DNA from: Holophagales bacterium
GTDB taxonomy: Bacteria; Acidobacteriota; Thermoanaerobaculia; Multivoradales; Multivoraceae
Reading direction: 5' to 3'
DNA: 64,000 nucleotides
NCBI GenBank assembly: GCA_009836625.1
Contig: VXVC01000005.1
Location: forward strand, 25,345-89,344
Positions 1-8,715 of this stretch are shown piece by piece. A program made the translations under genes and the position numbers. The notes beneath the pieces are model-generated. The model worked only from the letters and a program-made list of their open reading frames with translations. It did no database searches and had not been told where the DNA came from. The first letter of the stretch is position 1. Each line of letters begins with the position of its first letter.

Positions 1-78
1 TCGTCGTCGTGATCTTCGTCTTCGTCGTGGTCGTGGTCGTCGTCGTGATCATCGTCGTGATCGTCGTGCTCCTCCTCG
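1..78 (-). repeat. His/Asp-rich low-complexity coding segment in the TonB receptor
   Basis: Tandem gtc/gtg/atc codons on the + strand read as alternating Asp, His and Glu on the minus strand, within the receptor frame. It probably encodes a metal-binding surface loop. It is cut by the window edge, so its full length is unknown. Confidence 0.75.
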
Positions 79-1016
79 ACCTGTGCGTGGCCGGGAATCT
101 CGTACGGATCGGCTTCCCGGCTCACGGCACCCAGGTGCCAGGCCCATTCATCGCCGCCGCCGTTGAGATGGATCGCGCCCATTCGCTCGTCGGCCACGGA
201 CCCGCCGCGAAGGTCGATCGTGCCTCTCAGCGCGCTGACAGGCTTCTCGCTCGGGATCCGGCCGTCGACCATGTTGACCGCGCCGCCGATTGCCTCGGAA
301 CCGAAACGGAGCGTGGCGGGTCCGCGCAGCACCTCGATCTGTTCGGCGTGCGCCGGTTCGAAGGTCACGGCGTGGTCGGCGCTGACGACGGAGGCGTCGC
401 CGGTGTCGAGTCCGTTTTCCATGACGCGGATCCGGGCGCCGCTCAGGCCGCGAATGATCGGCCGGCTGGCGCCGGGCACGAACGACGTCGAGTGCACGCC
501 TGGTTCGCCTTCCAGCGTCTCGCCCAGTGTGGCGCCAAGACGTAGTTGGAGGTCCGGGCCGGACAGCACGGAGACCGGATTCGCCAGCTCGGAGGCGCGG
601 CGCTGGTCGCCGGTCGCGGTGACCACGACCTCGTCGAAGTGCGTCCCGTGACGCATTTCGAGCTGGACGTCAACCTCGTCGCCGCCCGCAACGGTGACGG
701 TCTCGCTCGCTGAGCCGAAGGCGGGAATCTCGACGACGACGAGATGGGTGCCAGCCGGCACTTCGTCGAATCGGAACGCGCCGTCCGTGGACACCGCGGT
801 GCTGATGCCGAGCGCGGGAATGCGTGCCACGGCGAGAACGATTCGCTCGCCGTGCGTCTCCACGGAGCCGGCAACGGAACCGGTTTCCTGGGCGGCGACC
901 GTCGATGGGATGAGGAGTAGGACGAGGGCGCAGAGAATGGCGCCCGTCACCGCCTGACGCCGGTGGGGCCGGTGCCGCGGCTGGGAGTTGAAGGCCTTGA
1001 TGTGGCTAGCGAGCAT
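1..1016 (-). CDS. TonB-dependent receptor, zinc/metal type, N-terminal part (truncated by window edge)
   Basis: This is an outer-membrane gated receptor for TonB-driven uptake. About 338 codons are present and the 3' end lies beyond base 1. Reading from the ATG at 1016: a signal peptide (hydrophobic stretch near residues 22-42, ending VAAQ), a carboxypeptidase-regulatory-like beta domain (to about residue 120), a TonB box DEVVVTATG, then a plug domain with RPIIRGLSGARIRV and EVLRGPATLRFGSEAIGG. From about residue 315 it enters a run of His, Asp and Glu that continues to the window edge. His-rich extracellular loops are known from zinc receptors of the ZnuD type, so zinc or another transition metal is the likely ligand (inference). 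A small exported protein gene lies upstream on the same strand. Confidence 0.88.
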   Translation of the reverse strand, partial: MLASHIKAFNSQPRHRPHRRQAVTGAILCALVLLLIPSTVAAQETGSVAGSVETHGERIVLAVARIPALGISTAVSTDGAFRFDEVPAGTHLVVVEIPAFGSASETVTVAGGDEVDVQLEMRHGTHFDEVVVTATGDQRRASELANPVSVLSGPDLQLRLGATLGETLEGEPGVHSTSFVPGASRPIIRGLSGARIRVMENGLDTGDASVVSADHAVTFEPAHAEQIEVLRGPATLRFGSEAIGGAVNMVDGRIPSEKPVSALRGTIDLRGGSVADERMGAIHLNGGGDEWAWHLGAVSREADPYEIPGHAQVEEEHDDHDDDHDDDHDHDEDEDHDD

Positions 1017-1230
1017 GGTAGGGAGTTCCTGGGTCGTTCAGTCCGAGTCGAAGGGTGTTGTAGCGCTGGCTGCGGTATCCGCTGCGATGGAAGCGGGCCG
1101 AGATCGTCGGCGACGTAATGCGGCAACTGAATGGGATCAGCTAGAGGCTGATCGCGTCGTGGCCGCCATCTTCCCTGGCGAGGGGTGGCTCCGATGCCTC
1201 GCGCTCTGCGCGGATCGGAGACGTGTCGAC

Positions 1231-1608
1231 TCAGCCTTGGGGCGGACCGCGCGCGGTTTGCCGCCAACCCTCGCCACTCCTTGGCCCGGGTCCGTGATCG
1301 GATCCCGGCGCGGCCGAGGAGAGGTCGAGCGGCCCGGCGATCGAGGTCCTGCGATCCTCGACGGTCTTCGTGCGGCCCAGTTTGCATGCGACGCAGGAGT
1401 GATCGTGCGGCGCCGCGGCCTGGCCGAGGGTGGTGCCACCGGCGATGCCGGAGGTCTCCGCCTCGTGGTCGACCACGCAGTAGGCGGCGTTCGTCGCGAT
1501 CACGTCGTGACCATGGCCACTCAGATCCCAAGCTCCCGTGAGCAGGGTGGCGGTCGTCAGCGCGAGTGCGTTGACGACGGCGAGCGGCGAACCGGCCCAG
1601 CGCAACAT
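1231..1608 (-). CDS. Small exported Cys/His protein (DUF2946-like)
   Basis: This reads as a 125-residue protein with an N-terminal hydrophobic segment (VVNALALTTATLLTGAWDL) followed by a His/Cys patch, HDHSCVACKLGRT. Small exported proteins with a CxxC patch and histidines often sit beside TonB metal receptors, and this one lies just upstream of the receptor at 1016. The C-terminal third is Pro/Gly/Arg rich and not recognisable. There is no Shine-Dalgarno sequence, but a TAACCT box lies 9 bases before the ATG, as for other probable leaderless genes here. Family assignment is tentative. Confidence 0.5.
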   Translation of the reverse strand: MLRWAGSPLAVVNALALTTATLLTGAWDLSGHGHDVIATNAAYCVVDHEAETSGIAGGTTLGQAAAPHDHSCVACKLGRTKTVEDRRTSIAGPLDLSSAAPGSDHGPGPRSGEGWRQTARGPPQG

Positions 1609-1617
1609 TGGCTGCGG

Positions 1618-1623
1618 AGGTTA
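1618..1623 (-). promoter_or_regulatory. -10-like box TAACCT before small Cys/His protein
   Basis: TAACCT on the minus strand, 9 bases before the ATG at 1608, between the sulfatase stop and this start. There is no SD, which fits a leaderless transcript. Confidence 0.35.
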
Positions 1624-1641
1624 GCAGAGCCATGGCCGTCG

Positions 1642-3432
1642 CTAGCGTCGTCGCAGCACGACCTGATGGGCTCCTCGCCGTTCCTCGCCTTCGCCGGCCG
1701 CGGCGCTGATCGCGAAGTCGCCGGCCGGGACAGGGACCTCTTCAAACGTCGCGGTCTGCTGGTCCGCGGCCAGGTCCTGGCTCAGTTCCTGGTCGCCGAC
1801 GTCGAGGAGCACCGGACCGCCGGAACCCGCGACCAGCCGCACCTCGATGTCGAACGTCGCGTCCTCCCGGGCGCTCAGCAGCCAGCGGCCCCGTGAGGTC
1901 GGCCGCCAGCCCTGATCGTCGGTGATCCGCCGCCAGTCCTGGCGGGTGAGGACGGTGACCGGCTCGTGGTCCGTGCCGACGACGATCCGGGGCGGCGCGT
2001 AGTTGTCCGGCCGGGTACTGCTCACGTCCTCGAACCAGGCCAGATAGGCGTCCCGCATCCCGGCCGCCACCTCGGGCCGCTCGAGGATCAGGTTGCGGCT
2101 TTCGCCGGGATCCGCCTCCAGGTCGTACAGCTCGAGGGCGAGTTCGCCGTTCCAGTCCCCTTCGCCGCGCGGGGACGGGTGAACCAGCTTGTAGCGCTGG
2201 CCGACGGCGGCGAAGGAGTGGAGCGGGATCGGTTCGTTCCCTCGGTGGAACTGCAGGTAGAGGGTCCGGTCGGGCCAGGTCGCGGCGTCGACATCGCCTG
2301 CCAGCAGGCGGAGCAGGCTGCGGCCATCCAGGTGCAGGCCGGCGGGCGGCTCGAGGCCGACGGCGTCGAGCAGGGTCGGGGCGATGTCGATGTGCGTAGC
2401 GATCCGGTCGGCCGGCTCTCCTCCGGCGGGCAACCGCCCGGGCCAGCGCGCCAGCAGAGGCGACCGGATGCCGCCCTCGAAGACGGTTCCCTTGCGGCCG
2501 CGAAGCCCCGCGTTGTAGCGGTCACGGTCCGGTCCGTTGTCGACCAGGAAGACGAGGAGCGTGTTGTCCGCGAGACCCAGCTCGTCGAGCCTTGCCATCA
2601 GCCGGCCGACGTTGTCGTCGATGTTGCTGATCATCGCGTAGCTGCGCGCCAGCCGGTCGAGGACCTGCTCGCTGGCCTGGCCGGGATCAGCGAGCGCCGC
2701 GCTCAGGTCCGTCTGCCGGTAGTGCTCAAGCCACTCCTCCGGCACATCGTGGAACGGGCCGTGGGGCGCGTTCGTCGGCACGTAGGCGAAGAAGGGCCGT
2801 CCTTCTGCGGCAGCCTGTTCCATGAAGTCGAAGGCGGCGTCGAAGTAGACATCGGTGCAGTAGCCGGTTGTTTCTTCGCGCTGGCCGTTGCGGAACAGCA
2901 CGGCGTCCGTGTACTTGCCCTCGCCACCGGGCGGGTCGGAGGGTTGGCCGATGCCGCCGCCACGGTGCACCAGGCTTTCCTCGAAGCCCTGGTCCATGGC
3001 GCGCAGGGGATAGTTGTCGCCCAGGTGCCACTTGCCGAAGATGCCGGTGGCGTAGCCGGCTTCCCGGAGCATCTCGGCGATCGTCACCTCCTCCGGTTCC
3101 ATCATCGCGCGGCCGATGTAGGTGTCGATGGCGCGGGTGCGGTAGTTGTAGCGGCCGGTCATCAGCGAGGCGCGGGTCGGCGTGCAGACCGGGCTGACGT
3201 AGAAGCGCTCGACTTGCGCGCTCTGGGCGGCCAGGGCGTCGAGATGCGGCGTCTGGACGACCGGGTTGCCGGTGAAGCCGAAATCGCCGTAGCCCTGGTC
3301 GTCGGTCATGACCAGGACGATGTTGGGACGCTTCGCGGCGCCGCCGGCGGCGCCTTCGGGCGTGGGGTCGCCGGCGCAGCCGAGTCCCAGGGCGCACAGC
3401 AGAATCACGCTGATCGGTGCGCTACGCTTCAT
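1642..3432 (-). CDS. Arylsulfatase-family lipoprotein
   Basis: A 596-residue sulfatase, hydrolysing sulfate esters after conversion of an active-site Cys to formylglycine. The N-terminus is a lipoprotein signal with Cys19 in LGLGC. The metal-binding start RPNIVLVMTDDQGYGDFG and the maturation motif CTPTRASLMTGR (Cys83; CxPxR) are intact, and downstream blocks GKWHLGD and FLVDNGPDRDRYNAGLRGRKG agree with arylsulfatase A types. An SD (GGAGGG) precedes the ATG. An anaerobic or FGE-type maturase is required but is not in this window. The substrate (sulfated glycan or other ester) cannot be told. It diverges from the crotonase gene across 47 bases. Confidence 0.93.
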   Translation of the reverse strand: MKRSAPISVILLCALGLGCAGDPTPEGAAGGAAKRPNIVLVMTDDQGYGDFGFTGNPVVQTPHLDALAAQSAQVERFYVSPVCTPTRASLMTGRYNYRTRAIDTYIGRAMMEPEEVTIAEMLREAGYATGIFGKWHLGDNYPLRAMDQGFEESLVHRGGGIGQPSDPPGGEGKYTDAVLFRNGQREETTGYCTDVYFDAAFDFMEQAAAEGRPFFAYVPTNAPHGPFHDVPEEWLEHYRQTDLSAALADPGQASEQVLDRLARSYAMISNIDDNVGRLMARLDELGLADNTLLVFLVDNGPDRDRYNAGLRGRKGTVFEGGIRSPLLARWPGRLPAGGEPADRIATHIDIAPTLLDAVGLEPPAGLHLDGRSLLRLLAGDVDAATWPDRTLYLQFHRGNEPIPLHSFAAVGQRYKLVHPSPRGEGDWNGELALELYDLEADPGESRNLILERPEVAAGMRDAYLAWFEDVSSTRPDNYAPPRIVVGTDHEPVTVLTRQDWRRITDDQGWRPTSRGRWLLSAREDATFDIEVRLVAGSGGPVLLDVGDQELSQDLAADQQTATFEEVPVPAGDFAISAAAGEGEERRGAHQVVLRRR

Positions 3433-3479
3433 CGGCTTCCCTCCACACGGGCTCCCTTCAGAAAGGCCGAGGACAGGAT

Positions 3480-4343
3480 ATGGCAGCAGAAGAGGTTCGC
3501 TACGAACGGCGAGGCCCGGTCGCGGTGCTGACGCTGGACCGCGCCCGCTACCACAACGCGCAGAGCTGGAAACTGCTCGATGACCTGGACCGCCAGCTCG
3601 ACCGGGCCATGGCCGACGAAGATGTCCGGGTCGTCGTGCTGAAGGGCGACGGCAAGCACTTCTCGTCCGGACACGACCTGGGCACGCCGGAGCAGCAGGC
3701 GGACATCGAGGCCCGGGGACTGACCCAATGGGTCGGCATGGACTGGTACGAGGCGTTCCGCTGGTACAACCTGGACAACACGGTCAAGTGGCGCAACCTG
3801 CCGAAGCCGACGATCGCCATGGTGCACGGCTACTGCATCTTCGGCGGCTGGATGATCGCCGCGTCGATGGACCTGATCTTCGCCGCTCCGAGCGCGCGGT
3901 TCCTTGCCAGCCTGTTCGAGACCTTCACCGTGCCCTGGGACATCCATCCTCGCAAGGCGAAGGAGCTGCTGTTCGAGAGCCGGTTCATCGACGCTCAGGA
4001 AGCCCATGAGTTGGGGCTTGTCAACCGGGTCTACGCGGAGGACGAACTGGAACGCGAGACGATGGCCTATGCCGAACGGATCGCCGAGAACGACCCGGCG
4101 GTGCTGCGACTCGGCAAGCTCGCCGTGAACAAGGCGCAGGATGCGATGGGCTACAGCGCGAACGTCGAGGCCGCGTTCGCGGACTATCTGGTGCTGCGGG
4201 AGATCCGCGGCAGTTCCAGCCGGGTCGAGGGCAACCGCCGTCTGGTCGGCGTCGACCTGGCGCTGCGGGGTCAGCGCGGGGGTCGCGCCGGACAGACGCC
4301 GGTGGACAAGGCCGACGCTTCAGAAGCGAGGGAGGACGCATGA
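3480..4343 (+). CDS. Enoyl-CoA hydratase/isomerase (crotonase) family protein, atypical active site
   Basis: A 287-residue crotonase-fold protein. The first oxyanion-hole region, HFSSGHDLG, is typical. The second reads GYCIFGGWMIAASMD, where classical hydratases have GGGCELA, so the usual catalytic Glu (Glu144 of rat hydratase) appears to be absent. This argues against simple crotonyl-CoA hydration; isomerase, hydrolase or lyase chemistry is possible. The start at 3480 is chosen because of the SD GAGGACAG; the open frame runs 63 bases further upstream without an SD. The stop overlaps the next gene by 4 bases (ATGA type), so the two are translationally coupled. Confidence 0.85.
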   Translation: MAAEEVRYERRGPVAVLTLDRARYHNAQSWKLLDDLDRQLDRAMADEDVRVVVLKGDGKHFSSGHDLGTPEQQADIEARGLTQWVGMDWYEAFRWYNLDNTVKWRNLPKPTIAMVHGYCIFGGWMIAASMDLIFAAPSARFLASLFETFTVPWDIHPRKAKELLFESRFIDAQEAHELGLVNRVYAEDELERETMAYAERIAENDPAVLRLGKLAVNKAQDAMGYSANVEAAFADYLVLREIRGSSSRVEGNRRLVGVDLALRGQRGGRAGQTPVDKADASEAREDA

Positions 4344-5185
4344 GAGCGATTCGGACCGGCTGGGCCCTGGTGTTGTGCGTGAGCGTGGCCGCCGCGACGG
4401 CTGCGCAGGACGGCGACGGTGTGCGGATGTACAACACCGCCAAGCAGAAGCTGATGAGGGCAGAGGGGATCGTCGGCGTCAGTATCTCCTCGCCCGACCC
4501 CGACAGCTACTGCGCCGCGGCCAACGCCGGCTTCGACTTCACATGGATCGAGATGCAGCACAGTCCGCTGACCTACCAGGACGTGGCGCGGATGCTCTGG
4601 GCCTGCCGGGACGCTTCAGCCATTCCCTTCATCCGCGTGCCCGACGCGACGGAGGGCGACATCCAGAAAGCGGTCGATCTCGGCGCGCTCGGCATCGTCG
4701 TGCCGATGGTGCGCACGGCCGAGAAGATGGAGCGGGCGGTCCGCTTCGCCAAGTTCCCGCCCGAGGGGCGCCGGAGCCTGGGCGGCGGCCAGTACGGCGC
4801 GCTGTGGGGCCGGGACTACCGGGCCACGGCGAACGAGAACATCCTGATCGTGGCGATGATCGAGTCGCCGGCGGGTGTCGAGGCGGTCGAGGAGATCGCG
4901 GCAGTGCCCGGCGTCGACGTCGTGTTCGCGGCCTCGACCGACCTATACAGCTTCTCCGGCAGGCGCCAGGGCGAACCGGAGTACGAGGCGATGGTCGACC
5001 GCATCCGTGACGCGGTGCTCGGCGCCGGCCTCAAGCTGGGGGGTCCGCTGGCCTGGCGGGACCGAGAGGGCTTCAGCTTCTTCCAGGCGCCGGGGGTCGG
5101 CAGCCTGATCCGCCGCGGCGCGCAGGCGCTGCTCGAGGAGACGGCGTCAGGAATCGCCGAGATCGAAGGTTCGGAAGACCAGTAG
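4340..5185 (+). CDS. HpcH/HpaI aldolase/citrate-lyase family protein with export signal
   Basis: A 281-residue protein of the 2-keto-3-deoxy acid aldolase family (TIM barrel; reversible cleavage of 2-keto acids to pyruvate plus aldehyde). Recognised blocks are FDFTWIEMQHSPLT, LGALGIVVPMVRTAEKMERA, RRSLGGGQYGALWG, MIESPAGVEAVEEI and VVFAASTDLYSFSG, covering the metal-ligand Glu and the Asp of the usual IGPxDL block. Unusually for this cytosolic family, residues 1-22 form a clear signal peptide (ALVLCVSVAAATAAQ). It overlaps the crotonase stop by 4 bases and ends 5 bases from the convergent SDR gene. Confidence 0.87.
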   Translation: MRAIRTGWALVLCVSVAAATAAQDGDGVRMYNTAKQKLMRAEGIVGVSISSPDPDSYCAAANAGFDFTWIEMQHSPLTYQDVARMLWACRDASAIPFIRVPDATEGDIQKAVDLGALGIVVPMVRTAEKMERAVRFAKFPPEGRRSLGGGQYGALWGRDYRATANENILIVAMIESPAGVEAVEEIAAVPGVDVVFAASTDLYSFSGRRQGEPEYEAMVDRIRDAVLGAGLKLGGPLAWRDREGFSFFQAPGVGSLIRRGAQALLEETASGIAEIEGSEDQ

Positions 5186-5190
5186 CGAGC

Positions 5191-5979
5191 TCAGATGTGC
5201 CGGCCCTGGCCGCCGTCGACGTCGATCACGGCGCCGTTGACGTAGGACGCGGCTTCCGAGCACAGGAAGACGATCATGTTGGCGACCTCTTCCGAGGTGC
5301 CGTAGCGGCCGACCGGGACGTTCTTGCCGTTGTTCCGGATGATGTCCTCCCAGTCGCCGCCGCGGGCGTTGGCGATCTCCTTCGCGGCCCGCTCCCACAT
5401 CGCGGTGTGGATCAGGCCGGGCAGGACGGAGTTGAACAGCACGTTGTCGCGGCCGTACTTGCCGGACAGGGCCTTGCCGGTGGCGACCATCGCCGCCTTC
5501 GACGCGCCGTAGTCGATCAGCGCGGCGCCCGGGTACTTCGCGGCGCCGCTCGCGATCATCACGACCCGGCCCCACTTCTGCTTGCGCATCCCCGGCAGAC
5601 AGTGGCGGGTGCTGCGCACCGCCGACAGCAGGTTGAGCCGGAACAGTTCCTCCCAGTCGTCGTCCGTCATGTAGAGGAAGTTGCGCGACGGCGAAGCGCC
5701 GACGTTGTTGACCAGGATGTCGACTGTGCCGTCCGCCAGCACTGTCTCGAAGAAAGCGTCGATCGACGAGCGGTCGGCCATGTCGGCGACGTGCCCGTGA
5801 GCGCCGCCGTCGCCGGATGACGGCTGATAACCGTCGAGTTCGTTCACGGCGTCCTGGCTGCGGGCGCAGAACGCGACGTCCGCGCCATGATCGGCAAGCA
5901 GGCGGACGGTGGCGGCGCCGATGCCGAGGCTGGCGCCGGTGACGACGGCGCGGCGGCCGGTCAGGTTCAGATCGATCAT
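5191..5979 (-). CDS. SDR-family NAD(P)-dependent oxidoreductase
   Basis: A 262-residue short-chain dehydrogenase. The cofactor motif TGASLGIG (TGxxxGxG) is near residue 15, NNVGA marks the central sheet, and the catalytic Ser (MIASGAAK) and YGASK motif are intact. The C-terminal blocks NSVLPGLIHTAMWE and VNGAVIDVDGGQG are typical. The start at 5979 matches the conserved N-terminus LTGRRAVVTG; the longer open frame to 6129 overlaps the divergent gene's leader. The weak SD is GGGGGAT. The substrate is unknown; the nearby crotonase and aldolase suggest catabolism of acyl or keto acids. Confidence 0.9.
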   Translation of the reverse strand: MIDLNLTGRRAVVTGASLGIGAATVRLLADHGADVAFCARSQDAVNELDGYQPSSGDGGAHGHVADMADRSSIDAFFETVLADGTVDILVNNVGASPSRNFLYMTDDDWEELFRLNLLSAVRSTRHCLPGMRKQKWGRVVMIASGAAKYPGAALIDYGASKAAMVATGKALSGKYGRDNVLFNSVLPGLIHTAMWERAAKEIANARGGDWEDIIRNNGKNVPVGRYGTSEEVANMIVFLCSEAASYVNGAVIDVDGGQGRHI

Positions 5980-6101
5980 CGCTGGGATCCCCCAAGTGCC
6001 GAAAAGACAGGTGCTGAAAGACGAGCGCAGAGTGTATTGCGCGCCTGTCCGTGCCGCGACGGCGGTTGGTATGCTCCCCGTCCATTCCGAACTGAGACGA
6101 A

Positions 6102-6944
6102 ATGACGAAACGACGCCACTCGAAAACATGGCGGCGGGCGCTGTCGCTCGCCGGTCTCATGCTGACCCTGATGACGCCGGCGCTGGCCCAGAACGCGGCT
6201 GACGCGGTTCCGCGTCACTACGACGGCAATCCCGACATCAACGGCGTCTGGCAGGCGATCAACACGGCTCACTGGAACCTGGAGGACCACAACGCGGCCG
6301 GCGGGCCGGCGGAGTACGGCACGCTCACCACGATGCCTCCAGGCCAGGGCGTAGTCGTCGGCGGCGAGATCCCCTATCAGGACTGGGCGCGCGAGCAACA
6401 GCAAGAGAACTTCGAGAACCGCTGGCGCGAGGACCCCGAGGCCAAGTGCTACCTGCCCGGAGTGCCGCGGGCGACCTACATGCCCTTCCCGTTCCGGATC
6501 CTCCAGGGCGACACCCACATCATGATCGTCTACGGCTTCGCCGAAGCGAACCGGACGATCCACATGGACAAGGAGAATCCGGAGCCGGCGCCGATCGACA
6601 GTTGGATGGGCCGTTCGCACGGACGCTGGGAAGGCGGCACGCTGGTCGTCGAGGCCGCCGGCTTCACCGGTCAGGCCTGGTTCGACCGTGCCGGCAACTT
6701 CGCCAGCGACACGTTGCGCGTAACCGAGCGTTACACGCCGACCGGCCCGAACACGATGACCTACGAGGCGACGCTCGAGGACCCCAACGTCTTCACTCGT
6801 CCCTGGACGATCCGCATGCCGCTCTACCGGCGCCTGGAGGACAATGTCCGGGTGCTGGAGTACAAGTGTGTCGAGTTTTCCGAGGAGCTGCTCTATGGCC
6901 ACCTACGCCGACGCGAAGAGACCCCGACCGGCGACGATCCTTAG
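6102..6944 (+). CDS. Secreted protein of the DGKPDLSG/YACHEGNY paralog family (short, divergent member)
   Basis: A 280-residue exported protein with signal peptide ending TPALAQ. It is the most divergent of seven related proteins in this window. It keeps the N-terminal HYDGNPDINGVWQA (DGKPDLSG block), the first conserved Cys in KCYLPGVPRATY, the block WMGRSHGRWEGGTLVV, then VTERYTPTGPNTMTYEATLE and EDPNVFTRPW, and the second conserved Cys in EYKCVEF, but lacks the full YACHEGNY signature. The function is unknown to me. It overlaps the next family gene by 50 bases, and the SD for that gene (GAGGAG) lies inside this one. Confidence 0.85.
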   Translation: MTKRRHSKTWRRALSLAGLMLTLMTPALAQNAADAVPRHYDGNPDINGVWQAINTAHWNLEDHNAAGGPAEYGTLTTMPPGQGVVVGGEIPYQDWAREQQQENFENRWREDPEAKCYLPGVPRATYMPFPFRILQGDTHIMIVYGFAEANRTIHMDKENPEPAPIDSWMGRSHGRWEGGTLVVEAAGFTGQAWFDRAGNFASDTLRVTERYTPTGPNTMTYEATLEDPNVFTRPWTIRMPLYRRLEDNVRVLEYKCVEFSEELLYGHLRRREETPTGDDP

Positions 6945-8694
6945 CGCTTCGGCCGTTGCCGCCGCGCTGGTGCTGGGACTGACCGCGGTCCCGGCGGCGG
7001 CCGGCGACGTGACCGTGCAACTGACGACCTCCGCGCGCAGCGAGGCGGTCAAGTGGTACGCGCGCCATCTGAACTGCGAGCCGATCGAGGGCCGTGCCGA
7101 GGCGATCGACTGCGGCAACGCGGTGATCGAGTTCAACCAGGGCCCGATCATGGGCGCCAGCCAGGGCACCGGCATCGACCACATCGGCTTTTCGTTCGCG
7201 GATGTCGAGGAGAAGATGGCCGAACTGGAGGCGGTCGGCGTGCGTGGTTCCGGCGTTCGCCTCCAGCGCTACGACGACGGTTCGACTCTCCGTGAAGAGC
7301 CCGGTCTGTTCAAGGTCGGACGCATCTTCGATCCCTGGGGTACGCGCATCGAGGTCGTCGAAGACCCGGACACGCTGGGCTTCCACCACGTTCACCTGAG
7401 CGCGAGCGATCCGGCGCGGACCCTCGGCTGGTACCGGGAGACGTTCGGCGGCCTCCCCGAGAGCCTGCGCGGCGTGCAGGACGGCCTTCGCTTCGGCGAG
7501 GTCTGGCTGTTCGCCTCGGAGCATCCCGAGGGCCGGCCCGCGCCGAGCGCCGGCCGGGCGATCGACCACCTGGCCTTTGAAGTCGCCGATCTCGACACGG
7601 CGGCCGTCGGCCTGCGCGACCGTGGTGTCCGCTTCTCGCTGGATCCCGAGCGTCCGGCGGGAGGCCGTTCCGAGGCGAAGCGAGGCTTCGTGTCCGCTCC
7701 GGACAGCGTGCGCGTGGCGGTGATCGAACCGGGATGGCAGGGCGTCGACGCGGACTTCGGATCGGATGCCGACGAGGTCGCCTCGGCTGAGCCTTACGTC
7801 GTGCCGAGGACGCCCTGGGGCACCCCCGACCTGCAGGGAATGTGGTCCGGCAACAAGGCCCACGGCATTCCGCTCGAACGGCCGGAAGAGCTGGCCGATG
7901 TCGAGGAACTGACCGCCGAAGAGGCGGCCGCGCGGCGCGAGCGCGGCACTCTGGGGAGCATCTGGGGCTACGAGCGGGAGTGGCGCGACACCACCCTCGG
8001 CTACGTCAAGTCGGCGCCGTCGCGCCAGGTGGCGATGATCATCGATCCGCCGGACGGGCGCATTCCGCCGCTCACCGAGGAGGCGCTGGAACGACAGCGC
8101 AGCGCCCGCCAGTCGTTCGGCGACTACGTGAGGCGCCGCCCCGCGGGGCCAGAAGATCTGACCGCCTACGTCCGCTGCATCTCGCGCGGCCTGCCGGGCA
8201 TGATGATGCCGTCGATCTACAACAACGGCCTGCAGATCAGCCAAAGCCCCGGGTTCGTCGCCATCCAGAAGGAGATGATCCACGAGACCCGGGTGGTGCC
8301 CACCGCCGAGCGGGAGCCGCTCGGTCCCGGGATCAGGCAGTGGCTCGGCGATCCCCAGGGCCGCTGGGACGGCGACACCCTGGTCGTCGAAACCTCGAAC
8401 TTCAACGGTCGCGCGGGCTACCGCGGCTCGAGCGAGAACATGAAGCTCACCGAGCGCTACACGCGGCTCGGGCCGAACCGCCTCGAGTACCAGTTCACCG
8501 TCGAGGACCCGACCGTGTGGACGCGACCGTGGACCGGCCGTTTCGAGTTCGAGCTCGACAACGAGCAGTACGAACTCGTCGAGTACGCCTGCCACGAAGG
8601 CAACTACGGGATGACGAACATTCTCTCCGGCGCCAGGGCGCGCGACCGCGAAGAGGCCGCGGCCGCAGCGGAAACGGGCTCCGGAGCGCAGTAG
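6895..8694 (+). CDS. Fusion: two VOC (glyoxalase/dioxygenase-fold) domains plus secreted paralog-family domain
   Basis: 599 residues with a signal peptide (to about residue 36, VPAAAGDV). Residues about 38-160 and 163-290 are VOC-type modules: IDHIGFSFADVEEKMAEL with FDPWGTRIEVVEDP, then FHHVHLSASDPARTLGWY with IDHLAFEVADLDTAAVGL. VOC domains bind metals and act as glyoxalases, dioxygenases or resistance proteins. From about residue 302 the secreted-family domain follows: TPWGTPDLQGMWSG, VRCISRGLPG, MPSIYNNG, WLGDPQGRWDGDTLVVE, TVEDPTVWTRPW, YACHEGNYGM. The start at 6895 is chosen because of SD GAGGAG and the signal peptide. The fusion implies the two activities share a periplasmic substrate (inference). 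Confidence 0.85.
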   Translation: MATYADAKRPRPATILSASAVAAALVLGLTAVPAAAGDVTVQLTTSARSEAVKWYARHLNCEPIEGRAEAIDCGNAVIEFNQGPIMGASQGTGIDHIGFSFADVEEKMAELEAVGVRGSGVRLQRYDDGSTLREEPGLFKVGRIFDPWGTRIEVVEDPDTLGFHHVHLSASDPARTLGWYRETFGGLPESLRGVQDGLRFGEVWLFASEHPEGRPAPSAGRAIDHLAFEVADLDTAAVGLRDRGVRFSLDPERPAGGRSEAKRGFVSAPDSVRVAVIEPGWQGVDADFGSDADEVASAEPYVVPRTPWGTPDLQGMWSGNKAHGIPLERPEELADVEELTAEEAAARRERGTLGSIWGYEREWRDTTLGYVKSAPSRQVAMIIDPPDGRIPPLTEEALERQRSARQSFGDYVRRRPAGPEDLTAYVRCISRGLPGMMMPSIYNNGLQISQSPGFVAIQKEMIHETRVVPTAEREPLGPGIRQWLGDPQGRWDGDTLVVETSNFNGRAGYRGSSENMKLTERYTRLGPNRLEYQFTVEDPTVWTRPWTGRFEFELDNEQYELVEYACHEGNYGMTNILSGARARDREEAAAAAETGSGAQ

Positions 8695-8715
8695 GCGACG
8701 TCAACGAGGAGCACG

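Noticed and set aside
1..78. Tandem trinucleotide pattern resembling a microsatellite or CRISPR-like array
   Set aside because: It reads in frame as the His/Asp loop of the receptor, without spaced direct repeats; the same holds at 26584-26796 and 48047-48163.
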